Origin: Acidimicrobiales bacterium
Lineage (GTDB): Bacteria > Actinomycetota > Acidimicrobiia > Acidimicrobiales > SKKL01
NCBI GenBank assembly: GCA_034521975.1
Contig: JAXHLR010000005.1
Location: 372,001-436,000, forward strand
Direction of reading: 5' to 3'
Length of the DNA: 64,000 nucleotides
Positions 10,517 to 21,353 of the stretch are shown here, one piece after another. Made by a program: the position numbers and the translations under genes. The notes beneath the pieces are model-generated. The model was not told the origin of the DNA and did no database searches. It was given only the letters and a program-made list of their open reading frames with translations. Every line of letters starts with the position of its first letter. Position 1 is the first letter of the stretch.

Positions 10517-12522
10517 TCAGGGTGAGGTTCGGGTCGCGTCGTAGCGCCGGCGTTCGGAGGCGGCCAGGCTTGCCGCCCCGATGCGTTCGAGCACCGTGAC
10601 CAGACTCGTGTGGGTGGCGTGGTCGAGGGGGTCGCTCTCGATGAGGCGCTGGAGTGCGTCGGCGGCCACCAGATCGTCGCCGGCGGCGAGCGCTTGGTCG
10701 GCCAGCGCCTTGAGCACCCGAAGCTGGGTGAAGGTCACCTCGCTCTGCAGCGCCGACGCCCACTCGGCGTAGGGCTCGTCGGGCAGCGCCGGCCCGCGGT
10801 GGGCGGCTGCGGCGTCCGCCAGCAGATCGGCGGCGTCGGCCCGATCGGTGGCGTGGGCGGTGAGGGCCTCGTGGGCGAGGCCGAGGTAGCGCTCGGCGTC
10901 GACGTCGACGCGGTCGAGTCGCAGCCACACCACCGAGCGGTCGGCGGCGATGAACGCCCCCGGTGGGAGCGACCGGTCGGGGTCGACGGTCCGTCGCACG
11001 GTAGAAAGGGCGACCGACAGCCGGTTTCCCAACGCCTCGGGCTCGACACCGGCCCAGAGCAGGTCCATGAGCACCTCCCGATGGATCGGGGTACCCCGGC
11101 GGGCGACGAGGATCTTCAACAGCTCCCGCGCCTTGCGGGACGACCACTTCGCCACCCGCCCGTCGGCCGAGGCCACCTCGAAGGTGCCGAGTACCGAGAT
11201 CGTGGGGCGCTGCGGGGGCGGGGAAGGAGCCCCCCGGGAGGATGGGCGCCCGACCTCGGTCATGAGGTGCTCGGCCCGTTCGAGGAACTGGGTGAGCCCG
11301 AGCTCGTCGGCGTCGGCCCGGGCCTCGGCGACCAGATCGGCGATCCGGTGATCGTCGGCCCTTCCGGTCTCCAGCAGTGCCGCTGCCAGCTCGAGTTTGG
11401 CTTCGACGAGCCGGGGACGCGAGCCGATGCGGGCGCTGACCTCGATCGCGTGGGCGAGGTGGGACAGCGCTTCCTCGGTGTGGCCGAGGCGCAGGGCCAG
11501 CAGGCCCAGGGGGCGCGCGACCGGTCCCCACACCGCGGCGCCGAGGGCCATGGTCACGAGCCAGTGCATCCCGTCGGGCACGGTGCCGAGGTCGCCGATC
11601 GCTGCCAGCGCCTCGCGTGCGGCGTCGAATCGACCGTCGCTCGACCGGAGGGAGGCGAGCACGGCCGCCCACATCGCCTCGTCGGGATTGGCCCGAGCCT
11701 GGTCCTCATACACCTGTTCGAGCTCGAGCACTCGGCCCTGGAGCCAGCGGATCGCGCCCAGCTGACCGCCGAACACCCGTGGGGCGTAGGGCTCGCCGTG
11801 GTCGATGGCCAGGGCCAGGTACCGCTCGGCGACCTCTTCGGCGCGGTCGGCGTCGCCCGCGAGGAGGGCACGACTGCAGGCGAGCCACAGCGCGAACCGG
11901 GCGTGGTTGCGGTCGACGAGGTGACCCGCGGCCTCGGGCGACTCGGTGATGCCGGCGTCGAGGCCGCGGATGTCGCCGCGTTCGAGCAGGGCGTTGAGCA
12001 GCAGGAATCGCCCCTGGACCGCCAGGGTCGGATCGCCGGCGCGCCGGGCGAGCACCAGGATCTCGCGTGCGGTCGCGGTGCGGCGGGCCAGGGTACGGGG
12101 GCCGAGGTCTGTCGCCTGTTGAGCGATGAGGGCGTAGCCGAGTGCGACCGGATCGCCGAGGCGTCGTGCCATGTCGACGGCCTGGGTCGCCAGCCGCCGG
12201 CTCTCTCCGGTCAGGGTCGAGGTGTCCAACCGGGCCGACAGGTCGGCCAGCAGTCGGGCCCGCAGCGCGCTGTCGCCCGGGGGCAGCCGGTCGAGGGCCT
12301 CCTGGCACCGTTCGGCGGGGGTCCCGTGGACATCGCCCCGAAAGTAGTGGTCTCCTGCACGCAGTCGGCGACGTCGTCGGGAGCGTGCACGTGGTCGCGC
12401 ACGACGGTGTGCAGCAGCCCCATGTGGCTGGTGACGAGTCGGGCGAAGGCGTCGCGGTCTCCGTCGCGAGCGGCGAGGACATCGGCGGTGCTCGAGGCGA
12501 TGGTGTCGGTTCGGTCGACCAT
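10517..12522 (-). CDS. SARP/BTAD-type regulator with TPR region and sigma-like N-terminus (frameshifted)
   Basis: From about 12350 down to 10517 one frame gives a TPR-like helical region ('AERCQEALDRLPPGDSALR', 'AVDMARRLGDPVALGYALI'). It ends in a winged-helix and BTAD module: 'ISVLGTFEVASADGRVAKWS', 'SRKARELLKILVARRGTPIH', 'LSVALSTVRRTVDPDRSLPP'. Placing the DNA-binding domain at the C-terminus is a known variant of AfsR/SARP-like regulators. The best start is the ATG at 12522, in another frame. It reads 'DVLAARDGDRDAFARLVTSH' and 'APDDVADCVQET', like region 2 of an ECF sigma factor. A one-base change near 12350 would join them as one protein. It is either a frameshifted fusion or two gene fragments. 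The start codon lies inside a perfect palindrome. Confidence 0.65.
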
Positions 12523-12539
12523 GGGCCCATGGTCGACCG
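12512..12539. promoter_or_regulatory. Perfect 28-bp palindrome over the regulator start codon
   Basis: The 14-nt arm CGGTCGACCATGGG is followed immediately by its exact reverse complement with no loop. It covers the ATG at 12522 and a second ATG at 12530, both on the minus strand. A loop-free 28-bp inverted repeat at the start of a regulator gene could be an autoregulatory operator for a dimer. It could also block ribosome entry if folded. Its function is not shown. Confidence 0.5.
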
Positions 12540-12595
12540 GGCGTTGAAAGCATCCTTAAAGGCACACGAGCCGGGCAGGCGAGCCAGGCCTGGGC

Positions 12596-13207
12596 TCAGG
12601 CGGCATCGCCCTGGTCGTGGCGCTCGACCGCCCACCGCAGGGCGTCGTGGGCCATGGCGGGGTGGAACCGGCACTGGTGGAGCCGGTGCTCGATGGTGTC
12701 GAGCGCCTCGCCGCTCGCGAGCAGCCCGAGGGCGAGACGGCGGGCACGTTGCTGGGCTTCGGCGGGTGAGCCCGACGACATGGTGCTGGCCTGCCAGGCC
12801 GCGTGCTCTGCTTGGAGCGACTCCGGGAGGCGGGCGAGCTGGCCCAGGTTGAGCGGTGGGACGCGGCGGCGGACGTCGAAGGTGTCGTGGTGCAGGCGGG
12901 CGAGTCCGAACTTGGTGGAGCGCGCCAGGGCCCGCATGAAGGGTGAGTTGCGCCCGCCCCTGGCGGCCAGACCCAACCCGCAAGCGGTCTCGGCGAGGTC
13001 GAGCTCGAAGCCGTCGGGGTCGATGTCGAACCCGGCAGCGACGCGGCGCAGGAGGAAGGTGGTCGAGGGGCCGAGCACGCTCAGCCAGTAGCGCTCGACG
13101 TAGTGCGAGCGGAGATCGAACCCCAGCTCGTCGACGACGGGATCGGTCCAGGGCCTGACCTGCAGGGTCGGGGTGTCGAAGGGCTGGGCGTTGGCGGGAA
13201 CGGGCAC
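12596..13207 (-). CDS. Conserved actinobacterial hypothetical protein
   Basis: A 203-residue soluble protein, no signal peptide, function not recognised. Visible blocks are 'LQVRPWTDPVVDELGFDLRS', 'HYVERYWLSVLGPSTTFLLR', 'DLAETACGLGLAARGGRNSP' and 'RVPPLNLGQLARLPESLQAE'. I recall this pattern from uncharacterised proteins of high-GC actinobacteria, especially Acidimicrobiia-like genomes. 'LGPSTTFLLRR' and 'RVPPLNLGQLARLP' look helical and may bind DNA or a partner; that is only a guess. The ATG at 13207 has CAGGAGG at a good distance. It is transcribed in the same direction as the SARP-like regulator, 73 nt upstream of it. Confidence 0.7.
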   Translation of the reverse strand: MPVPANAQPFDTPTLQVRPWTDPVVDELGFDLRSHYVERYWLSVLGPSTTFLLRRVAAGFDIDPDGFELDLAETACGLGLAARGGRNSPFMRALARSTKFGLARLHHDTFDVRRRVPPLNLGQLARLPESLQAEHAAWQASTMSSGSPAEAQQRARRLALGLLASGEALDTIEHRLHQCRFHPAMAHDALRWAVERHDQGDAA

Positions 13208-13329
13208 GGCGGGCCTCCTGAGGCGTTACGGGACAGGTCGGGGAGAAAGCGTCGGTATGTTTCAGTGTCTTTCATGTACTCACCTGTGTCAAGGGAGTCG
13301 GTGGCACCCCGCCCGGCGTGTGGCCGCGG

Positions 13330-13919
13330 GGCCCGGTGATGGGATCGCCCCCACCCGCCCGGCGCTCGATCCGGTCTGGGACACCCTGGCCGAGGCCGAC
13401 GTCCCCTTCGTCCTCCACGTACGACGGGCTGTTCGACCGGTTCCCCAAGTTGCGGGGCGCCAGCATCGAGCAGGGCGCGGGCTGGGTCGTCTCGTGGATG
13501 CGCCACCTCGACTACGGCCAGCGCGCCTTCCGCCGCACCGAGGAGCCCCTGCAGCGCCTCGAGCACGCGCCGAGTCCCGCAACCGCTTCTACTACGCCAA
13601 CATGGCCGAGCTGCTCGGCCGCGGGCACGCCCCGGTCATGGTCGGGCAGGGCGACGGCCAGGTCCTGGTGTTCACCAGCGCTACCGGAGCCAGACCGACC
13701 CCGGGCGCCCCGCTCTACTCGTCGGCTCGAGCCGGGGCCAACATGTTGGTGCGCAACGTCGCCGCCGAGGTCGCCGACCGCAACGTGCAGGTCAACGCGG
13801 TCGGCACCAACTTCATCGACTTCCCGGCGTTCCTGCGTGCGAGCCGGGCCGAAGACCCCGACGGCCGCAGCCGGTTCGCGACCGGCCAGTTCGTGGCCTT
13901 CGCCGGCGGGTGGGCCTGA
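13330..13919 (+). pseudogene. Remnants of an amidohydrolase joined to a short-chain dehydrogenase
   Basis: The stretch 13208-13982 has no intact gene. One frame carries 'ALDPVWDTLAEADVPFVLHV', typical of the middle of amidohydrolase_2 proteins. A one-base frame change then gives 'YDGLFDRFPKLRGASIEQGA' and 'WVVSWMRHLDYGQRAFRRTE', a later part of the same family, with the intervening 60 or so residues missing. Back in the first frame comes the C-terminal half of a short-chain dehydrogenase: 'LVFTSATGARPTPGAPLYSS', 'RAGANMLVRNVAAEVADRNV', 'QVNAVGTNFIDFPAFLRASR', without its NAD-binding N-terminus. Both are truncated and no plausible start exists. The amidohydrolase part is a different paralogue from the intact one at 501-1697. 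Confidence 0.7.
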
Positions 13920-13982
13920 AGGGGCTCCCATCGCCCGGAGCCCCACCGGGATGCGGAGCCGCTCGTCGCTAGGCTTGCGGGC

Positions 13983-14762
13983 ATGAGCGACCTCGTCCCC
14001 GACACCGATGCGGTCGAGCGGGCCCGCCGGATCCTGAGCGGGGCCACCTCGGTGACGGTGCTCACCGGCGCCGGAATCTCCACCGACAGCGGCATCCCCG
14101 ACTTCCGCGGCCCGCAGGGCGTGTGGACCAAGAACCCCGAGGCCGAGAAGCTGGCCACGTTGCAGCACTACCTCTCCGACCCCGACGTGCGCCGGCGGGC
14201 GTGGCGTTCGCGGCTCGAGAACCGCTCCTTCGGCGCCGAGCCCAATGCCGGGCACCTCGCGCTCGCCGACCTCGAGGCCCAGGGCCGGTTGCACACCCTC
14301 ATCACCCAGAACGTCGACGGGCTGCACCAGAAGGCGGGCAACAGCGCCGACCGCGTGGTGGAGATCCACGGGACCCTGCACGAGGTGATGTGTTTGTCCT
14401 GCGACGAGCGGGCACCCATGCAGCGTGCGCTCGACCGGGTGCGTGCGGGTGAGGACGATCCCGAGTGCCGAAGCTGTGGCGGCATCCTCAAGTCGGCCAC
14501 GGTCAGCTTCGGTCAGTCGCTCGACCAGCGGGCGCTGGCCAGGGCCGAGGTCGCGGCCCAGGAGTGCGAGGTGATGCTGGCCGTGGGCAGCACCCTGACC
14601 GTGTATCCCATCGCCGAGGTCGTCCCCGTCGCCAAGTCGGCCGGGGCCGAGGTCGTGATCGTGAACGGCTCCGAGACCGCCTTCGACCAGGTGGCAGACG
14701 CTGCGATCCGGGGCTCGATCAGCGAGGTGCTCCCCACCATCGTCGGCCGCGGGGCAGGCTGA
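13983..14762 (+). CDS. NAD-dependent protein deacylase, Sir2 family
   Basis: A 259-residue sirtuin that removes acyl groups from lysines with NAD. The NAD-binding signature 'GAGISTDSGIPDFRGPQGVW' lies near residue 25. 'TQNVDGLHQKAGN' and the catalytic histidine in 'EIHGTLHEVMC' follow. The zinc site is complete: C-x-x-C in 'MCLSCDER' and, about 20 residues on, C-x-x-C in 'ECRSCGG'. 'GSTLTVYPIA' and 'VIVNGSETAFD' complete the Rossmann fold. Length is typical for a bacterial sirtuin. Bacterial sirtuins often control acyl-CoA synthetases, and one is encoded in this window, but that link is only suggestive. Confidence 0.93.
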   Translation: MSDLVPDTDAVERARRILSGATSVTVLTGAGISTDSGIPDFRGPQGVWTKNPEAEKLATLQHYLSDPDVRRRAWRSRLENRSFGAEPNAGHLALADLEAQGRLHTLITQNVDGLHQKAGNSADRVVEIHGTLHEVMCLSCDERAPMQRALDRVRAGEDDPECRSCGGILKSATVSFGQSLDQRALARAEVAAQECEVMLAVGSTLTVYPIAEVVPVAKSAGAEVVIVNGSETAFDQVADAAIRGSISEVLPTIVGRGAG

Positions 14763-14866
14763 GCGACGTTTGTGACATCGGCCACGTCCCGGCGGCGCCT
14801 GCCGCTAGCCTTGCCGGTGAGACGAATGGTGCTGTTCCGTTCGCACTCGTGCCAGCAGGAGGCTCG

Positions 14867-16456
14867 ATGACCATCCACGATCCCGACGAGCTTGCCCCGG
14901 CAGTCGACGGCGAACGGTTCCGGCTCCTGTGCAACGCCACCAACGACGCGCTGTGGGACTGGGACCTGGTCGGTGGCGACCTGTGGTGGAGCGAGGGGAT
15001 GTCGACCACCTTCGGCTACCCGCTCGACGAGCTGGAGCCCACGATCGACGCGTGGGTGGAGTTGATCCACCCCGACGACGTCGACCGGGTCGTCGCCGAG
15101 CTGGACCGAGCCGTGCGCGTCGACTCGCCCTGGTCCTGCGAGTACCGCATGCTGCACCGTGACGGCACGGTGATTTGGGTGCACGATCGCGGCACCGTCG
15201 TTCGCGACGACGCGGGCGCGCCGGTGCGCATGGTCGGTGGCATCACCGACATCACAGCCAAGCGTCGGGTCGAGGACCGTGAGCTTCGGGCCCAGCGCCT
15301 CGAAGGGCTCGGGAGCCTCGCCAGCGGCATCGCCCACAACCTGGGAAACGTGCTGACCCCCATCCTGTTGTTGGCCGACCAGCTCGAGCCCGAGCTCGAC
15401 GGGTCGAATCGACAGGCGGTGGCCCAGATCCGCACCAGCACCCAGTTGGCCACCCGGATGTGCCGGCAGATCCTGACCTTCGCTCGGGGCGGCGGCGGTC
15501 GGCGCGAGCAGGTCGAGGTCGGTCCCCTGGTCGACTCGGTCCTGTCGATGGTGCGCGAGACGTTTCCGGCGACCATCCGCATCGACGTCGCGACCGCCGT
15601 CGAGCAGGTCAACGTGGTCGGTGACCACACCCAGCTCCAGCAGGTCCTGTTGAACCTGTTCGTCAACGCACGCGATGCCATGCCCGACGGCGGTTGGCTG
15701 AGCGTGGCGTCCGAGGTGGTCGAGGTGTCGCAGCACGTGCGTTCACCGGCGGCGCCACCCGACGATGCCGAGCACGAGGGACCCTACGTGCGGGTCCGCG
15801 TCGCCGACACCGGCACCGGCATCGATCCCCAGCACGTCGACGAGCTGTTCGATCCGTTCTTCACCACCAAGCCGCCGGGGGAGGGGACCGGACTCGGTCT
15901 TCCCACCTCGCTGGCGGTCGTCCAGGCCCACGGTGGCTTCATCGATGTCGACACCTCGGCCGAGGGCACCGTGTTCGACGTCTTCCTGCCGGTCGCGATC
16001 GTCGATGAGCACCCGCTTGTCGATGGCGCCGATGGCGTGGTCGTCGACGGCCGCTCGAACGGTCGGCCCCCGTCGCCGACCCGGGCCGAGGGCGGTGTGG
16101 CCACGGTGCTCGTCGTCGAGGACGAGGCCATGGTGGCCCGCCTGGTGTGTCGGGTCGTCGAGGGGGCGGGATACGAGGTGCTGATGGCGAGCGACGGTGA
16201 CGAGGCCCTCGAGCTGCTCGGTGCGAACTCGGTCGATGCGGTGCTCACCGACCTCAACGTCCCCGGCACCTCGGGCGAGGCGTTGCTCGACGCCATGCGT
16301 GGTCGTGACGAGCACCTTCCCATCGTGGTGGCCAGCGGTGGGATCGGCGCCGACGGGATGGACGGGGCGGGCGACCGCCACGGAGTCACCTGGTTGCCGA
16401 AGCCGTTCAGCAACGATGCGCTGCTGCACGCCGTCCACGGGGCGTTGGACGGCTAG
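14867..16456 (+). CDS. Hybrid histidine kinase: PAS - kinase - receiver
   Basis: A 529-residue soluble sensor kinase with no membrane segment. A PAS domain of the PAS_3 type occupies about residues 15-135 ('GYPLDELEPTIDAWVELIHP', 'MVGGITDITAKRRVED'). The dimerisation helix contains 'GSLASGIAHNLGNVLTPI'; the phospho-acceptor is its histidine, and the usual HDFNN is changed to HNLGN. The ATPase domain has the N box 'NLFVNARDAMPDGG', G1 'DTGTGID' and G2 'GTGLGLPTS'. A C-terminal receiver carries 'LVVEDE', the acceptor aspartate in 'VLTDLNVPGTSG' and the lysine in 'LPKPF'. GCAGGAGG precedes the ATG at 14867. It is first of three signalling genes on one strand. Confidence 0.9.
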   Translation: MTIHDPDELAPAVDGERFRLLCNATNDALWDWDLVGGDLWWSEGMSTTFGYPLDELEPTIDAWVELIHPDDVDRVVAELDRAVRVDSPWSCEYRMLHRDGTVIWVHDRGTVVRDDAGAPVRMVGGITDITAKRRVEDRELRAQRLEGLGSLASGIAHNLGNVLTPILLLADQLEPELDGSNRQAVAQIRTSTQLATRMCRQILTFARGGGGRREQVEVGPLVDSVLSMVRETFPATIRIDVATAVEQVNVVGDHTQLQQVLLNLFVNARDAMPDGGWLSVASEVVEVSQHVRSPAAPPDDAEHEGPYVRVRVADTGTGIDPQHVDELFDPFFTTKPPGEGTGLGLPTSLAVVQAHGGFIDVDTSAEGTVFDVFLPVAIVDEHPLVDGADGVVVDGRSNGRPPSPTRAEGGVATVLVVEDEAMVARLVCRVVEGAGYEVLMASDGDEALELLGANSVDAVLTDLNVPGTSGEALLDAMRGRDEHLPIVVASGGIGADGMDGAGDRHGVTWLPKPFSNDALLHAVHGALDG

Positions 16457-16535
16457 CCGTGTCCGCGCTCCGCCGTGGGCGACGGGGTATGTTGTCGGCG
16501 CTGCGCCGTCAGAACCCCCTCTGCAAGGACCGCGC

Positions 16536-18132
16536 GTGAACTCAGTCGACGAACCGACGATCCTCGTCGTCGACGACGACCCCGCGATTCGGCGCATGTT
16601 CGTTCGCGCGCTCGAACGGCGTGGATTCGAGGTCATGGAGGCCGACACCGGCCAGACGGCGCTCGAGACGATCGACCGTCACGACATCGATGTCGTCCTG
16701 CTCGACGACGGGCTCCCCGACCTGTCGGGCACGACGGTGCTGGCCCGGCTCCGTGCGGTGCCAGACACCGCGACGCTGCCGGTCCTGCTCGTCACCGGCC
16801 ACTCCGACCCCGACCGCCGCGTGTCGGGGCTCGAAGCGGGCGCCGACGACTTCATCGCCAAGCCGGTCGACCTCGACGAGCTGGTGGCGCGGGTGCAGTC
16901 CCACCTGCGGGGGCGCGATGCGTGGCGCTCGCACGTCGAGGAGTCGTTGCACGAGCGGGCCCGGCTGGCCGGGTCGATCGCCGGCATCGGTGCCGGCGGC
17001 TCACCGTCGCACATCGCGACCGAGGTGGCGAGCATGCTGGTGCGCCTTCCGGGCGTCAGCGCGGCGACGGTCCTCAGCATGGCGCCCGGCGGCTCGGCAC
17101 GGTTCCTGGCCGGCCTCGACCACAACGGGGTTGCGGTGCGCCAGCCGGGGCAGCCGGTCGAGCCACGGGCTGCGGCCGAGCTGGCGCAGGTGCTGGCCGG
17201 CGGGGCCGGGTTCCTCGACGGGGAGTCCGGCTGCGACCTGGTCGGCGAGACTCCCGGTGCTGCGGTGGTGGCGGGGCTCACCGGCGCCTCCGGGACGACC
17301 AGCGCGGCGCTGGCGCTGGGCACCGACCCCGGTCGCGACCGCACCGAGGATCTGCGGGGGATCCTCAGCTCGGCGATCGATCTGGCGCCGGTGGTCGAAC
17401 GGGTGCTCATGCCCAGCCTCGAGTCCGGCGACACCGCGGCGGCGCTGGCTGAGCTTCAGAGCGTGATCACCGAGGTCGCCTTCCACCCCGTCTACCAGCC
17501 CATCGTCGATCTCACCTCGGGCGAGGTGCGTGGGTACGAGGCGCTCACCCGCTTCGCCGACGGTGCCCGTCCCGACCTCCGCTTCGCCGAGGCCATCCGT
17601 GTCGGGCTCGGCATCGAGCTCGAGCTGGCCACACTGCACGCCGCGGTCTCGGAGGCCTCCCGGTTGGCACCCGGTCGCTACCTGTCGGTGAACGTGTCGG
17701 CCGAGCTGCTCACCCGCCACGACCTCACCTCGGTGGTCCGTCTGGCGGGCGAGCGGCCCCTGGTGCTCGAGGTGACCGAGCACGAGCGTGTCGACGACTA
17801 CGAGTTGGTGCGCGAGGCCGTGGCGAACCTGGGCCCGGGGGTTCGGATGTCGGTCGACGACGCCGGTTCGGGCTGGGCCAGCCTCCGCCACGTGCTGGCG
17901 CTGCGACCCCACTTCGTCAAGGTAGACCGCGGGTGGATCAGCGCCATCCACACCGACCCCGCCCGTCAGGCGCTGCTGCTGGGCATCGCCGGGTTCGCCG
18001 AGAGCTTCGGCGGCCACGTCGTGGCCGAGGGCATCGAGACCGCCGACGAGCTCGACACCTTGCGGGCCATGGGCATCAACCTGGGTCAGGGGTACCACCT
18101 GGGCCGCCCGGCACCGATCGGTCAGCACGTCG

Positions 18133-18140
<8 letters not shown>
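16536..18140 (+). CDS. Response regulator with EAL domain (c-di-GMP phosphodiesterase)
   Basis: 534 residues. An N-terminal receiver (about 1-120) has 'ILVVDDDPAIRR', acceptor 'VLLDDGLPDLSG' and 'AKPVDLDELVARV'. A middle region of about 160 residues looks GAF-like but is weakly conserved. The C-terminal EAL domain has 'YEALTRF', 'SVNVSAELL', 'LEVTEHE', 'VDDAGSGWASLRHV', 'VKVDRGWI', 'AEGIETADEL' and 'GQGYHLGRP'. All expected metal- and substrate-binding positions are occupied, so c-di-GMP hydrolysis is likely. The GTG at 16536 has an AAGGAC-type ribosome site. Its 3' end overlaps the next kinase by 8 nt, so kinase and output are co-translated. Confidence 0.92.
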
Positions 18141-20046
<1,906 letters not shown>

Positions 20047-20068
20047 CTTGTTCGGTAGGCTTTGTCCC

Positions 20069-21256
20069 ATGCCGAGTTTCCGTGAGCTGTTGAACCAGAC
20101 CAAGGCCCAGATCCGCGAGGTCGACACCGAGACCGCCGAGCTCGAACGGGCCGTCCCGGGCACCGTCCTGTTGGACGTCCGCGAGCCCGACGAGCACGAG
20201 CAGGGTGCCATCCCTGGGGCCACCCACATCCCCCGCGGCCAGCTCGAGAGCAACATCGAGCACCGCATCGCCGACAAGGACACCCCGGTGGTCATCTACT
20301 GCGCGGGCGGCACCCGGTCGGCCTTCGCCGCCAAGACCATGGAAGAGCTGGGCTACACCGAGGTCTCGTCGATGATGGGCGGGTTCAACCGCTGGAAGGA
20401 CGAGGGCCGCGCGTGGGTCACGCCTCAGGTGCTCACCCCCGAGCAGCGCAACCACTACCAGCGTCACCTCACCCTGCCCGAGGTCGGCGAGGAGGGCCAG
20501 CTCAAGCTGCTCGGCGCCAAGGTGCTGCTGCTCGGCGCGGGCGGCCTCGGTTCACCGGCGGCCATGTACCTGGCGGCTGCGGGCGTCGGAACGATCGGCA
20601 TCGTCGACATGGACGTGGTCGACCAGTCGAACCTGCAGCGCCAGATCCTGCACAACATGGATCGCATCGGCGAGCGCAAGGTCGACTCGGCCAAGAAGAC
20701 CCTCACCCTGCTCAATCCCGACGTCGACGTCATCGCCCACGACACCCGGCTCGACGCGTCCAACGTGGTCGACATCTTGTCCCAGTACGACATCGTCATC
20801 GACGGTGCCGACAACTTCCCCGTTCGCTACCTGCTGAACGATGCGTCGCTGAAGACCGGCACCACCGTGGTGCACGGCTCGATCTTCCGGTTCGAGGGCC
20901 AGGTCACGGTGTTCGCCCCCCACGACGGGCCGTGCTACCGCTGCATGCTCCCCGAGCCGCCTCCGGCCGAGCTGGCGCCGTCGTGCGCCGAGGCCGGGGT
21001 GTTGGGCGTGCTGCCCGGCATCATCGGTTCGATCCAGGCGCTCGAGGCCATCAAGATCATCCTCGACATCGGCGATCCGCTCGTCGGGCGCCTCCTGGCC
21101 TACGACTCGCTCGAGCAGTCGTTCCGCACCTTCAAGGTGCGCCGCGACCCCAACTGCCCGGCGTGCTCGGTCGACCCCGACCAGCTGGTCATCGCCGAGT
21201 ACGACGAGCTGTGCGCTCCGCACCCCGTCCAGGCGCCGGTCGGAGCCTCCGCCTGA
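20069..21256 (+). CDS. moeZ: Rhodanese-ThiF adenylyltransferase/sulfurtransferase (MoeB/MoeZ-like)
   Basis: 395 residues that adenylate the C-terminal glycine of small sulfur-carrier proteins (MoaD, ThiS, CysO) and deliver sulfur. The order is unusual: the rhodanese domain is at the N-terminus (about 15-115, 'VLLDVREPDEHEQGAIPGA', active-site cysteine in 'VVIYCAGGTRS'). The ThiF/E1 domain follows, with nucleotide loop 'LLLGAGGLGSPAAMYLA', 'GIVDMDVVDQSNLQRQ' and zinc cysteines in 'CYRCMLPEP' and 'NCPACS'. Mycobacterial MoeZ has the rhodanese at the C-terminus. Its start is the ATG at 20069, soon after the kinase gene. The only sulfur-carrier-like gene seen here is the decayed MoaD remnant at 1887-2100, so its partner must be elsewhere. 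Confidence 0.88.
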   Translation: MPSFRELLNQTKAQIREVDTETAELERAVPGTVLLDVREPDEHEQGAIPGATHIPRGQLESNIEHRIADKDTPVVIYCAGGTRSAFAAKTMEELGYTEVSSMMGGFNRWKDEGRAWVTPQVLTPEQRNHYQRHLTLPEVGEEGQLKLLGAKVLLLGAGGLGSPAAMYLAAAGVGTIGIVDMDVVDQSNLQRQILHNMDRIGERKVDSAKKTLTLLNPDVDVIAHDTRLDASNVVDILSQYDIVIDGADNFPVRYLLNDASLKTGTTVVHGSIFRFEGQVTVFAPHDGPCYRCMLPEPPPAELAPSCAEAGVLGVLPGIIGSIQALEAIKIILDIGDPLVGRLLAYDSLEQSFRTFKVRRDPNCPACSVDPDQLVIAEYDELCAPHPVQAPVGASA

Positions 21257-21353
21257 GCTGAGCGGTCCGGCCGAGCCGAGCCGAGCGTCCGGCCCGTCAC
21301 TCGCGGTCGGGGGCGCCGGCGGGTCTAGTCGACCCCCATTAGTCTCGCCGGCC

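Noticed and set aside
13264-13292. TTGACA (minus strand, 13292-13287) as promoter of the hypothetical gene at 12596-13207
   Set aside because: The -35 is perfect but no acceptable -10 lies at the right spacing, so I did not annotate it.
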